From positions 1 to 53,578 of IMG/VR virus record IMGVR_UViG_3300040816_000922: DNA of 53,578 bases. One strand, 5' to 3'. This document shows positions 42,414 to 48,824 of the stretch, in pieces (position 1 is the first letter of the stretch; the number at the start of each line of letters is the position of its first letter). Source of the DNA: a virus. The position numbers were made by a program, and so were the translations under genes. Below the pieces are notes generated by a model that saw nothing but the letters and a program-made list of their open reading frames with translations, ran no database searches and was not told where the DNA came from.

Positions 42414-43253
42414 ATGAACCCCTTTGCCCAGTCCCTCGCCCTCACCCTGGGGGCGATCCTCGAGAGCCACGAGAAGCACCACAACGCCGCCCTCCTCGCC
42501 CTAAGCGAGCGAGTCCGCCGCGCAGCCGCAGCCCTAAATGATGGGCTCGAGCCCACCGCAGACCGGAACGGCATGATGCACGCCCCTTGCGACGGGTACC
42601 TTTGGAGATACCAGGACGGCGACCAGGAGATCACGGAGCGCTATATGGGGGGGCAGTTCCTCCCGACCCCGAGCGAGACCGAGAAGCTCCGGCAGCGCTT
42701 TAGCGTGCGCGGCGCCCTTCGCCTCGAGCGCGTGCCCCTCGAGCTCGCCGAGGAGCTTTTCCGGGAGACCCTGCACCTTCGCCGCCCTGGGGTTTTCTCC
42801 CTGGGGCTGGGGCAGGAGTTCGACACCCCCGACGACGGGCGATGCTGCCATCTCTACCTCGAGACCAGGAGCGCCGCTGCCCGGGAATCCTTCGCGGAGT
42901 TCATTGACGAGCAGGTCTACGCACCCCGACGCGCCGAGCTCGAAGAGCGCGAGAAGGCAGAGCGGGAAGCCTTCGAGAACGCCGAGCCCTGCCCCGAGGG
43001 TCGCGTGACTGTCACCGGAAAGCTTCTCGGATGGAAAACCCAGGAAACCCGCTACGGCACCACCTGCCGCTGCCTGGTCCAGGACCGCCGAGGCTTCAAG
43101 GTATGGGGAACCCTGCCCCGGGCATGGGATGAAGCGAAGAGAGGCTCCCCCGTGACTTTCTCCGCCGAGCTCACCCCCTCCCGGGATGATCCCAGGTTCG
43201 GGTTTTTCAAGCGCCCCACCAAGGCGCAGATTCTCGAGGAGGAGGCAGCATGA
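42414..43253 (+). CDS. ArdC-operon protein with C-terminal OB-fold-like domain
   Basis: A 279-residue protein from ATG 42414, ten bases after AGGAG. Helical N-terminus (1-50). The middle has an ITERYMGGQFLPTP segment. The C-terminal 90 residues, GRVTVTGKLLGWKTQETRYG and RCLVQDRRGFKVWGTLP, form beta strands like an OB-fold. I recall the ending FGFFKRPTKAQ in proteins of plasmids and phages of unknown role. Binding of DNA or RNA is likely. Confidence 0.7.
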   Translation: MNPFAQSLALTLGAILESHEKHHNAALLALSERVRRAAAALNDGLEPTADRNGMMHAPCDGYLWRYQDGDQEITERYMGGQFLPTPSETEKLRQRFSVRGALRLERVPLELAEELFRETLHLRRPGVFSLGLGQEFDTPDDGRCCHLYLETRSAAARESFAEFIDEQVYAPRRAELEEREKAEREAFENAEPCPEGRVTVTGKLLGWKTQETRYGTTCRCLVQDRRGFKVWGTLPRAWDEAKRGSPVTFSAELTPSRDDPRFGFFKRPTKAQILEEEAA

Positions 43254-43549
43254 GAGCTTTCCTGGTCACCTTCGAGCGCTTCACCCCGGAATCCCTCGAG
43301 CACGGCGAGGCGGAAGAGTCCGGCGTGCTGTACGAGAGCGCCAGCCTAAGGGAGGCGGTGGAGGAGCTCAGCTACGCCGCCGCCGGAATCCACGCGAGCG
43401 AACACCCCGCCGTTTCCCCCGCGTGGATCACGGGCGCCTATACGCACAACGACCCAGGCACGGGGGAATTTGGGAACCTCTCCTTGCATTTCCCCGCCCA
43501 TATCACCCCCGCATCCCGGCGCCGCGTGCTGCGCCTGTTGCAGCGATAG
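43250..43549 (+). CDS. Hypothetical ArdC-operon protein, 99 residues
   Basis: Overlaps the upstream stop (ATGA). The product opens with RAFLVTFERFTPESLEHGEA, a strand followed by a polar loop, then VLYESASLREAVEEL and a His-rich middle (HFPAHITPASRRR). It looks like a compact alpha/beta protein. It is coupled to the OB-fold-like gene. Unknown family. Confidence 0.65.
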   Translation: MRAFLVTFERFTPESLEHGEAEESGVLYESASLREAVEELSYAAAGIHASEHPAVSPAWITGAYTHNDPGTGEFGNLSLHFPAHITPASRRRVLRLLQR

Positions 43550-43560
43550 GAGCCGAGCCC

Positions 43561-43920
43561 ATGAGCCGCAAACAATCTCACCGCGTGGTCATGATCTACG
43601 ACGCGAGCCACGCCTGGCTCCGCGTCCGAGCCTGGCACCTCGCCCGCCTGGGGATCGCCCAGCAGATCAGCCGCTACAGCTACGAGGATCGGCAGGGGTA
43701 CGCCTACCTAGAAGAGGACTGCGACGCCCCCCGGTTCCTCGCCGCCGCCGAGGCTGCCGGGGAACCCGTGACCGTGACGGAGCGCGACGACGGGGGGCGC
43801 TCCCGGGTCCGGGACCTGGACGCCTACGAGCCGCCGAGCCTCGAGCAGAGGCTAGCCGCAGCCCTCGAGGCGCAGCCCCTCACCCGAAAAATCGAAACTC
43901 AAACCGCCTTTTCGTTCTGA
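43561..43920 (+). CDS. Hypothetical ArdC-operon protein, 119 residues
   Basis: ATG 43561 follows the cassette AGGAGCCGAGCC plus one base, identical to that before the 42414 gene. The protein begins HRVVMIYDASHAWLRVRAWH and has an acidic middle (YLEEDCDAPRFLAAAEAAG) and a variable tail. The pattern suggests a small alpha/beta fold. No match recalled. Confidence 0.65.
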   Translation: MSRKQSHRVVMIYDASHAWLRVRAWHLARLGIAQQISRYSYEDRQGYAYLEEDCDAPRFLAAAEAAGEPVTVTERDDGGRSRVRDLDAYEPPSLEQRLAAALEAQPLTRKIETQTAFSF

Positions 43921-43940
43921 TACGCCCGGAGATTGACGCC

Positions 43941-44117
43941 ATGCAAAAGCATTCGCCGTTGTTTTACTCGCTCACCATCGCCAACCACCGCGCGGACCTG
44001 GACCTGCTAGCCCAGCGCTTCGAGCACCGCCGGGGACTCACCCGGCTTTGGTTCCTGGCTCAGGCTTTCCGCCTTTCCTGGAAGATTGCAGCCCTTGAAC
44101 AGGAGGCGCAGGCATGA
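43941..44117 (+). CDS. Hypothetical ArdC-operon protein, 58 residues
   Basis: ATG 43941 is preceded by the cassette GGAGATTGACGC plus one base, found also before 44527. A short, basic, helical product (LDLLAQRFEHRRGLTRLWFL, then AFRLSWKIAALEQEAQ). Its stop overlaps the next gene (ATGA). Confidence 0.6.
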   Translation: MQKHSPLFYSLTIANHRADLDLLAQRFEHRRGLTRLWFLAQAFRLSWKIAALEQEAQA

Positions 44118-44530
44118 GCAAGGCAAGGGAAGCCGCCGCCTTCATCCGAGAGCTGCACCAGCGCCACGCCAGGACGGCAAGGCGCCAGGGGCGGATGCTC
44201 TCCGCCTTTCGCAAGACCTACCGGGACGCCATGCCCGAGGACCCGCTAGCCAAGAGGCAAGCCATGCTCGAGGCGGTGAAGCATTGCCAGGACGCGGGGC
44301 GGGTGTGCCTGGTCGCTACCTATTCGAGGTGGGGAGAGGACGCAGTGCATAGGGTCCGAGCCGTCCCCTTCTATGGGGTATGGACCACCGCGAAGCTTTG
44401 GCTCGAGGACGGGGGGTGCTCGAGGGTCAGAGTGTCCAGACCGATTCCCGGGCAGGCAAAGCTGCGCCTTGTTTTTTCCCGCGACGACACGCCAAAAACC
44501 CCAGTCAGTGACAGGAGATTGACGCGATGA
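44114..44530 (+). CDS. Hypothetical basic ArdC-operon protein, 138 residues
   Basis: The N-terminal half is helical and very basic (FIRELHQRHARTARRQGR, then SAFRKTYRDAMPED). The second half has strands (RVCLVATYSRWGED, VRAVPFYGVWTTAKLWLED) and a basic tail. Likely a nucleic-acid-binding protein. It overlaps both neighbours by 4 bases. Confidence 0.65.
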   Translation: MSKAREAAAFIRELHQRHARTARRQGRMLSAFRKTYRDAMPEDPLAKRQAMLEAVKHCQDAGRVCLVATYSRWGEDAVHRVRAVPFYGVWTTAKLWLEDGGCSRVRVSRPIPGQAKLRLVFSRDDTPKTPVSDRRLTR

Positions 44531-44709
44531 AATCTAGCCAGACGAGCTCAGATATTAAGCAGATCCTCCGGGACGGGAAGGTCTACTGGAGCCACCCTTT
44601 GGACAGCCGATTGTGGGAGGACCGCCTGGCGTGCGAAACGGACTACAGATTTTCGCTGGACTGGCAGCGCTCAGAGGATTGCTGGAGCAGCCCCACGGTT
44701 TACGACTAG
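44527..44709 (+). CDS. Hypothetical protein, 60 residues, end of ArdC operon
   Basis: Starts at ATG 44527 after GGAGATTGACGC plus one base. Trp- and Ser-rich (VYWSHPLDSRLWEDRLACE, FSLDWQRSEDCWSSPT). The gene ends 7 bases before a converging gene; a short near-palindrome CTAGCCC-G-GGGCTAG lies between them. No known family. Confidence 0.6.
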   Translation: MKSSQTSSDIKQILRDGKVYWSHPLDSRLWEDRLACETDYRFSLDWQRSEDCWSSPTVYD

Positions 44710-44716
44710 CCCGGGG

Positions 44717-44887
44717 CTAGCCTTCCCGGATGGGCGCCAGCGATGGCGCCTTATCTCGCAGCGCTTCCATGATCGCCGCCTTTACCCTTCGAGCAACGGA
44801 GGCATCCGTGGTCACCATCTCAAACTCGAGGCGCAGTGTCCCGTCCTCTTCGTCCCTGTCTGTTTCCGTGACGTTGAAGCTAAGCAT
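44717..44887 (-). CDS. Hypothetical protein, 56 residues
   Basis: ATG 44887 overlaps the HNH gene's end and has GGAAGG upstream. Strand-rich first half (MLSFNVTETD, GTLRLEFEMVTTDAS) and a helix (VARRVKAAIMEALRD). It is the last gene of the leftward lysis-type cluster. Unknown function. Confidence 0.6.
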   Translation of the reverse strand: MLSFNVTETDRDEEDGTLRLEFEMVTTDASVARRVKAAIMEALRDKAPSLAPIREG

Positions 44888-45398
44888 CCCATGCCTTCCT
44901 TTCGTTATCAGCGACGGAGCGGCAGAACATGACAAACTCATCAATGTGCAAGCGCCCTCGCATCATGTTGATTTTGGTGCAGACCAGCATCACGTTGTCT
45001 TTACTGTAAGGACCATCCATCGCCATCCGGTCAACCGACGCATTGAAGTAGGAGCGGGACTCGGCGCCCTGGCGGTGATGGGTCAGAGGCAAGCCGCTCA
45101 GCGCACAGATCCCGTCCTGTTCTCGCCAGAGCTCGAGGAGCTGGGACCAATCCAGGGTGCAGACAAGATTCTTTTTCTTTGCCCGGTAGCGGACAGCGGT
45201 CGCCAGGGTTTTGAGGTAGGACTCGACGCTTTCCGCGTCGCGCTTTCGATTCCGATCAGAGGCGCAGGTATAGCAGCGGGAGGTTATGACGCCGGATTCT
45301 TTCGTGAAGAACCTATCGAGCGGGAGCTCGAGGCGGCAGCCCGTGCAGACCTTTACACCTCTGCGCGTATAGTTTTCGCGCGAATCAATAGGCGACAT
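44880..45398 (-). CDS. HNH endonuclease with N-terminal zinc ribbon
   Basis: A 172-residue protein. The N-terminus has CTGCRLELPLDRFFTKESGV and CYTCASDRNRKR, a four-cysteine ribbon. The C-terminal half shows CALSGLPLTHH, NASVDRMAMDGPYSKDNVML and CTKINMMRG, which follow the HNH pattern of phage free-standing nucleases (Cx2-4 S/G lead, then a DR and N near the catalytic site). It may be a homing-type or packaging-associated nuclease. Its start overlaps the DUF5675 gene by 46 bases, with GGAGG seven bases upstream. Confidence 0.75.
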   Translation of the reverse strand: MSPIDSRENYTRRGVKVCTGCRLELPLDRFFTKESGVITSRCYTCASDRNRKRDAESVESYLKTLATAVRYRAKKKNLVCTLDWSQLLELWREQDGICALSGLPLTHHRQGAESRSYFNASVDRMAMDGPYSKDNVMLVCTKINMMRGRLHIDEFVMFCRSVADNERKAWDA

Positions 45399-45808
45399 GC
45401 GTCCCCCTCCCCGAGGGTGTGCATTAGGTCCCGGAAGGTTTCCCGGCTCGAGGTGACCATGAGCTCGACGGGGTGAAACTCCCTGCCCACGGCGATGCAG
45501 CCCTCAACATTCCGCGCCCAATTGCCAGGGTGAACCATGATCCAGGTACGCCCGGGCACATTGAGAACTTCCCAGCCCTCCTCGAAATCTCCGCCACTTG
45601 TCTTTGACACTACTGGAGATTGACGCAATGCCATTTCGTACATCCCTTCCGGAATGCAGGAAACGTGAGGGGTGTTGTCGAGCCAGGGGCGCTCGATGGT
45701 GCAGCACTGGAAAAGCACCTGGCTGCCATCGTTTGCCGGGGAAACAGAGAGCTCGCCGAGCGTAGCGTTCGGCGTGTAATAGCGGTGCAGAACCAGCTGG
45801 AGATCCAT
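45353..45808 (-). CDS. DUF5675-family protein, putative lysis enzyme
   Basis: A 151-residue protein with YTPNATLGELSV, CTIERPWLDNTPHVSCIPEG, GWEVLNVPGRTWIMVHPGNW and EGCIAVG. This order is typical of DUF5675, which resembles L,D-transpeptidase-like or lysin folds with a conserved His and Cys (here in VHPGNWARNVEGC). It directly follows a small membrane protein gene, as an endolysin would follow a holin. No classical lysozyme, amidase or transglycosylase was found elsewhere, which makes it the best endolysin candidate. Activity is not established. Confidence 0.65.
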   Translation of the reverse strand: MDLQLVLHRYYTPNATLGELSVSPANDGSQVLFQCCTIERPWLDNTPHVSCIPEGMYEMALRQSPVVSKTSGGDFEEGWEVLNVPGRTWIMVHPGNWARNVEGCIAVGREFHPVELMVTSSRETFRDLMHTLGEGDACRLLIRAKTIRAEV

Positions 45809-45975
45809 CAGGACCGCCGGTTCATGTCATTGAAGAGATCGAACAGGACCCGGATTTTTTCTTTCATGGTTTCTTGGTCGGCGTGCATCTTCGCAAGAAC
45901 GATGACGACGCTGATAAACCCCGCAGCCACTGGCCAGAGGTTCAAAAGCAACTCAAGGCGGAGTGAGTCGTCCAT
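45808..45975 (-). CDS. Single-pass membrane protein, holin/antiholin-like, 55 residues
   Basis: This short gene runs from ATG 45975 to a stop at 45808-45810. The product begins with a short polar N-terminus, then LLLNLWPVAAGFISVVIVLA as one membrane segment, and a charged helix. Its start overlaps the upstream stop by one base and its stop is interlocked with the DUF5675 start. The position just before a lysin candidate suggests a holin, pinholin or release factor. Confidence 0.65.
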   Translation of the reverse strand: MDDSLRLELLLNLWPVAAGFISVVIVLAKMHADQETMKEKIRVLFDLFNDMNRRS

Positions 45976-46301
45976 CAAAGGATCTTGTCACCGAACCCTA
46001 AGGCGCCCAGCCCGGCTGCGATGACTACCCACCAGGCGCGCTCGATCAGACCGAGCGCGGGGGCGTGCTTACTTTGGGTTGCTTCGAGGGATCGGATCCG
46101 AGACTCGTGATCTTCGAGCCGCTCTTCCGATTGGGACTGACGGTGCCCCAGGGAGGTTTCAATTCGCGTGAGTCGCTCCATGATTTCTCGATTCGTTTCA
46201 ATAAGCATCGGCAACGCAGCAGCGACATCCTTAATCTCGCTTTCTAACGTCGCCAATCGGCTAAACACCTGAATCCAAGATGAGTCCGGGGCTTGCGTCA
46301 T
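45975..46301 (-). CDS. Coiled-coil protein with C-terminal membrane anchor, lysis-type
   Basis: A 108-residue protein from ATG 46301; a TTG at 46310 would add three residues. A long coiled coil (IKDVAAALPMLIETNREIME, then ESRIRSLEATQSKH) is followed by a hydrophobic WWVVIAAGLGALGF tail. This resembles XhlA-type haemolysin/lysis accessory proteins, which anchor by a C-terminal segment. It is the first gene of the leftward lysis-type cluster. Confidence 0.6.
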   Translation of the reverse strand: MTQAPDSSWIQVFSRLATLESEIKDVAAALPMLIETNREIMERLTRIETSLGHRQSQSEERLEDHESRIRSLEATQSKHAPALGLIERAWWVVIAAGLGALGFGDKIL

Positions 46302-46359
46302 CGGGCTCAATCCGCTCGAGAATTTGGTGCGCTAACCGTATCTGAACTCAATGAAAAAG

Positions 46360-46388
46360 TTGCTCTCAGATCGAATCGGTTTCACACT
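46360..46388 (+). promoter_or_regulatory. Promoter with operator in spacer (copy A)
   Basis: TTGCTC (46360-46365), a 17-base spacer containing AGATCGAATCGGTTT, and CACACT (46383-46388). The sequence from 46354 on matches that at 53036-53064 (AAAAAGTTGCT, then AGATCGAATCGGTTTCA). It would start transcription near 46395 for the regulator genes. The motif in the spacer is where a repressor would block the polymerase. Confidence 0.7.
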
Positions 46389-46411
46389 TACACCTGGCGG
46401 AGGAATCAGCT

Positions 46412-46603
46412 ATGAAAATGTCAAGTCTCGAGCTTGTGACTGAGATTGCACGGCACATCCAGGCACGGCACAAAGTGTCCGAGAACCTCGCTTTGAACCT
46501 AGCCGAAGGGGCTATGGTTTATGCGGGATCGAAGGCAGCCCGGCTCGCAATGGATCGCGACGAGGGGCGGTCCCATGAGAACATTGCCTTGGACCAAGAG
46601 TGA
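46412..46603 (+). CDS. Hypothetical helical protein, 63 residues
   Basis: First gene after the operator-bearing promoter A, ATG six bases after GGAGGAA. Helices LELVTEIARHIQARHKVSEN and LALNLAEGAMVYAGSKAARL. Size, helical content and position after a repressible promoter resemble small early regulators, but no helix-turn-helix is evident. Overlaps the next gene by 29 bases. Confidence 0.6.
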   Translation: MKMSSLELVTEIARHIQARHKVSENLALNLAEGAMVYAGSKAARLAMDRDEGRSHENIALDQE

Positions 46604-46913
46604 GCTCGAAATGCTCCGAGCCCTTTGGGGCAAAGAAAATGTTGATGAAATAACGAGCCGAATCAATCACAACCACGGGCGCCGGAGAACCCGAAGAGCG
46701 GTGCAAGTGATGGCGAGTCGGCAGAAGATTACCGAGCCCCTGATCCTGGCTCCGGACGATGAAGCTTTGATCGTCGCCCTCCTCGAGGAACGCAAGGAAG
46801 CAGAGCGCATCGCCAGGATCCTGAGCGACGCGAACATTGCAGACAAGTTTGAGCTGCGCCCCTCAATGATTAAACGAATCCGGCTTTCGATGGATGACGA
46901 ATGGAACTACTGA
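46575..46913 (+). CDS. Myb/SANT-like DNA-binding protein
   Basis: A 112-residue protein from ATG 46575. PWTKSELEMLRALWGKENVD followed by EITSRIN and RRAVQVMASRQKI is the three-helix pattern of Myb/SANT or GcrA-type domains (W...L..L....I...L....AV...A). A second acidic helix pair (DDEALIVALLEERKEAERIA) follows. It overlaps the duplicated-HTH gene by 13 bases. Likely a transcriptional regulator. Confidence 0.65.
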   Translation: MRTLPWTKSELEMLRALWGKENVDEITSRINHNHGRRRTRRAVQVMASRQKITEPLILAPDDEALIVALLEERKEAERIARILSDANIADKFELRPSMIKRIRLSMDDEWNY

Positions 46914-47455
46914 AACAGAACGACAAGTTTAAGGAGATGGTCCGGGAGAGCGGGTTTTCCCGGAAGCAGATTGCCGCAATGATGAACCTGTCCCTTGATA
47001 CGGTTCACGCCTACATGGCGACGGATACTCAGAAGAAGTTTAGGGCGGTTGACCCGGGCACGGTGCGGCGCCTTCGAGAGGTTCTCCGCAAAGCCCCTGA
47101 CCCGAAAGCCTATGATTCCTTTGCCAATCTCCAGGATCCGAATAGGGAGTTTCGGCGTTGCGTGCGGGCTCTGAACATGACCAATGAGCAGGTCGCCGAT
47201 CTGCTAGGGGTCTCCCCTACCATGGTCAAAGAATACATGTCGCCCGTGACCAGCAAGATCTTCACCCCGGTGCGCCCGATCTTCACCCAGGCGGTGAGCT
47301 ATGTCCTGTACTGGCAGCAAGAAGCCGAGGAGCGCATTAAGAAGGAGCGGGACCAGGCGATCAAACGCATTAACGATCAGCTGCTGGAAGCAGTCCGCCG
47401 AACGAAGCGGCGGCTCGAGGAAGCTAAGGCGCGGCGCACTTCAGAAAGCGCTTAG
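46901..47455 (+). CDS. Regulator with two tandem helix-turn-helix units
   Basis: A 184-residue protein made of two related halves. Unit 1: FKEMVRESGFSRKQIAAMMN then LSLDTVHAYMATDTQKKF and a VRRLREVL helix. Unit 2: EFRRCVRALNMTNEQVADLL then GVSPTMVKEYMSPVTSKIF and FTQAVSYVL. The residue spacing between the halves is the same, so an internal duplication is clear. A long basic coiled-coil tail (from about 140) follows. Two DNA-reading units suggest binding to adjacent half-sites as a monomer. Its last 15 bases overlap the converging PD-(D/E)XK gene. Confidence 0.75.
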   Translation: MELLKQNDKFKEMVRESGFSRKQIAAMMNLSLDTVHAYMATDTQKKFRAVDPGTVRRLREVLRKAPDPKAYDSFANLQDPNREFRRCVRALNMTNEQVADLLGVSPTMVKEYMSPVTSKIFTPVRPIFTQAVSYVLYWQQEAEERIKKERDQAIKRINDQLLEAVRRTKRRLEEAKARRTSESA

Positions 47456-47938
47456 GAGCTCCGGCACGGGGCGGTAGATGCGGCGGCATCGAGCGTACAC
47501 CGCGTCCCTATCGACAAAGCGACAGCGCTTCTTGGCGCCTCGGTCCCCCGGGGCAGCAAGCCATAACTCCCTGCCCGCCAGCTCAAGCAAAGCCCTGGCG
47601 TCCTCGAGGCGAAAGAACAACAGCGCCTCACCGTCCCACCATACCCATTCTCTAGCCTGGCATGCCATCAAACCTGAGGGCTTGCCGTACATCTCGAGCT
47701 CAAGCAGAAACCTCCTTGTATTCCTGGAGCGAGCGTCCATTTTTACCTCAATGGTCCAGCCAGTCTCCGGATCCAGGAGATCCCAACCCTTGCTCTTCGG
47801 CGGGGCAAGGTCCATCGCTTTGTGATGGGTCGTCCAGCGAACCACCTGAGCGCAGAGTCTTTCCCACCGTTTGCCCTCTTCAAGGTCCTTAAAGAAGGTG
47901 TTGTGGGTCACGATGGTTACCGTTTGCGCTTTTGCCAC
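47441..47938 (-). CDS. PD-(D/E)XK nuclease-like protein
   Basis: A 165-residue protein. KRWERLCAQVV, KGWDLLDPETGWTIEVKMDA and RFLLELEMYGKPSGLM give the core of a PD-(D/E)XK fold, with Asp53 and the Glu64-x-Lys66 pair. The C-terminus is Arg-rich. It could be a Holliday junction resolvase-like or structure-specific nuclease acting at replication intermediates. It is the last gene of the replication operon and overlaps a converging gene at the 3' end. Confidence 0.65.
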   Translation of the reverse strand: MAKAQTVTIVTHNTFFKDLEEGKRWERLCAQVVRWTTHHKAMDLAPPKSKGWDLLDPETGWTIEVKMDARSRNTRRFLLELEMYGKPSGLMACQAREWVWWDGEALLFFRLEDARALLELAGRELWLAAPGDRGAKKRCRFVDRDAVYARCRRIYRPVPELLSAF

Positions 47939-48180
47939 AGGTGGCGAACGATCATCTCGACGCGATTTCGCATGGCATTCCCGTCGCGATCCACGGGCAC
48001 ACTTTCCAACGAGATCCGGCGATCTTGCACCGTTGACTTGCCGAGAATCTCAGCTGCCATTGCGCTGGGGAAGGATGCCCAGATCAAAGCGTGGAAGGCA
48101 GGGTCGTAGTGGCGAATGAGGTACGCCTCCCGCTCCTCCTGGGTAGCCAACCTAGCTATCGCACTGGCTGCCTTGATCAC
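47917..48180 (-). CDS. Hypothetical protein of replication operon
   Basis: The most likely product starts at GTG 48180 (87 residues). A longer frame runs to ATG 48321 but its extra part overlaps the VRR-NUC gene entirely. Visible parts are VIKAASAIARLATQEEREAY and LIRHYDPAFHALIWASFPSA, followed by an Arg-rich end (VEMIVRHLWQKRKR). Helical and basic; could bind DNA. Start uncertain. Confidence 0.5.
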   Translation of the reverse strand: MIKAASAIARLATQEEREAYLIRHYDPAFHALIWASFPSAMAAEILGKSTVQDRRISLESVPVDRDGNAMRNRVEMIVRHLWQKRKR

Positions 48181-48478
48181 ATCCTGCCCGCGCTCGCATC
48201 TCCGCAACGAGCGCTTCGACTTCAGGTTCAGAACTGACGACGACGATCCAGCCGGACCAGGCTTCGTGGAATCGAACCTGCTCGGGAGTAAGGCGTCTTG
48301 CTGAAGGGGGCTTTGAGCCATCTTTAACCTCTACTAAAACGTTGACGCCGTTAATCGACGCCACCAAGTCCGGGAACCCGCCGCCCACTTGCGAGGTGAC
48401 GCACACTGAACATCCCAGCCTCCGCAGCCGCTGCACTATCTGGGGCTGGTTCGCATCGATCTTCGCCGCTCGCCTCAT
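48152..48478 (-). CDS. VRR-NUC domain nuclease
   Basis: A 108-residue stand-alone VRR-NUC. AKIDANQPQIVQRLRRLGCS, VGGGFPDLVA with Asp37, VLVEVKDG with Glu50 and Lys52, and LTPEQVRFHEAW are the family marks. Such nucleases act on branched DNA, as Holliday junction or flap nucleases, in phages that recombine. The start (GGAG with 7-base spacing) overlaps the upstream gene by 128 bases. Confidence 0.88.
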   Translation of the reverse strand: MRRAAKIDANQPQIVQRLRRLGCSVCVTSQVGGGFPDLVASINGVNVLVEVKDGSKPPSARRLTPEQVRFHEAWSGWIVVVSSEPEVEALVAEMRARAGCDQGSQCDS

Positions 48479-48824
48479 CCCTGAGCTCCGGCTCCGAATC
48501 CATTACCCGTTTCTCCGACCAATGAACCCCGTGGTGCTCGCACCAGTGGTGAAGCATCAAGAGGGAACAGGCAGCGTGAATAACGTGGGGCAGCCCAGTC
48601 TCTTCGTCCCGCCATTCCCCTTTGCGCATGGCATTGAGGTGGCGGCGGCAGGCTGCGTAGTACCTGGGAGGTGCGTTCTCGATAGCGAGATAGTTGAAGT
48701 CGGCGTACTTCTTGGCGCCGAAGGTGAGGACCCGGGCAAGATCCTCCTCAAAACATTCGGGAATCAGGTCGTACCTGCTCTTCCCCTGGTCGTCTTTCCG
48801 CCCGCTAGTATCCAATGGGATCAT
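48351..48824 (-). CDS. dATP/dGTP diphosphohydrolase-like protein (DUF5664-type)
   Basis: A 157-residue protein from ATG 48824 (GGAG six bases upstream; ATGs at 48830 and 48836 lie in frame). Motifs KDDQGKSRYDLIP, VLTFGAKKYADFNY, RYYAACRRHLNAMRKGEW and ETGLPHVIHAACSLLML match the DUF5664 / dNTP diphosphohydrolase N-terminal family, MazG-fold relatives. It may cleave dATP or dGTP. The last 45 residues are unlike the family and overlap the nuclease gene. Confidence 0.75.
   Translation of the reverse strand: MIPLDTSGRKDDQGKSRYDLIPECFEEDLARVLTFGAKKYADFNYLAIENAPPRYYAACRRHLNAMRKGEWRDEETGLPHVIHAACSLLMLHHWCEHHGVHWSEKRVMDSEPELRDEASGEDRCEPAPDSAAAAEAGMFSVRHLASGRRVPGLGGVD

Noticed and set aside
44706-44720. 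Strong bidirectional terminator at the near-palindrome CTAGCCC-G-GGGCTAG
   Set aside because: The loop would be one base, so the usable stem is only about five pairs and no T tract follows.
48181-48321. Long N-terminus for the gene at 47917-48180
   Set aside because: The extra 47 codons are fully antiphase to the well-supported VRR-NUC gene and look like off-frame sequence.
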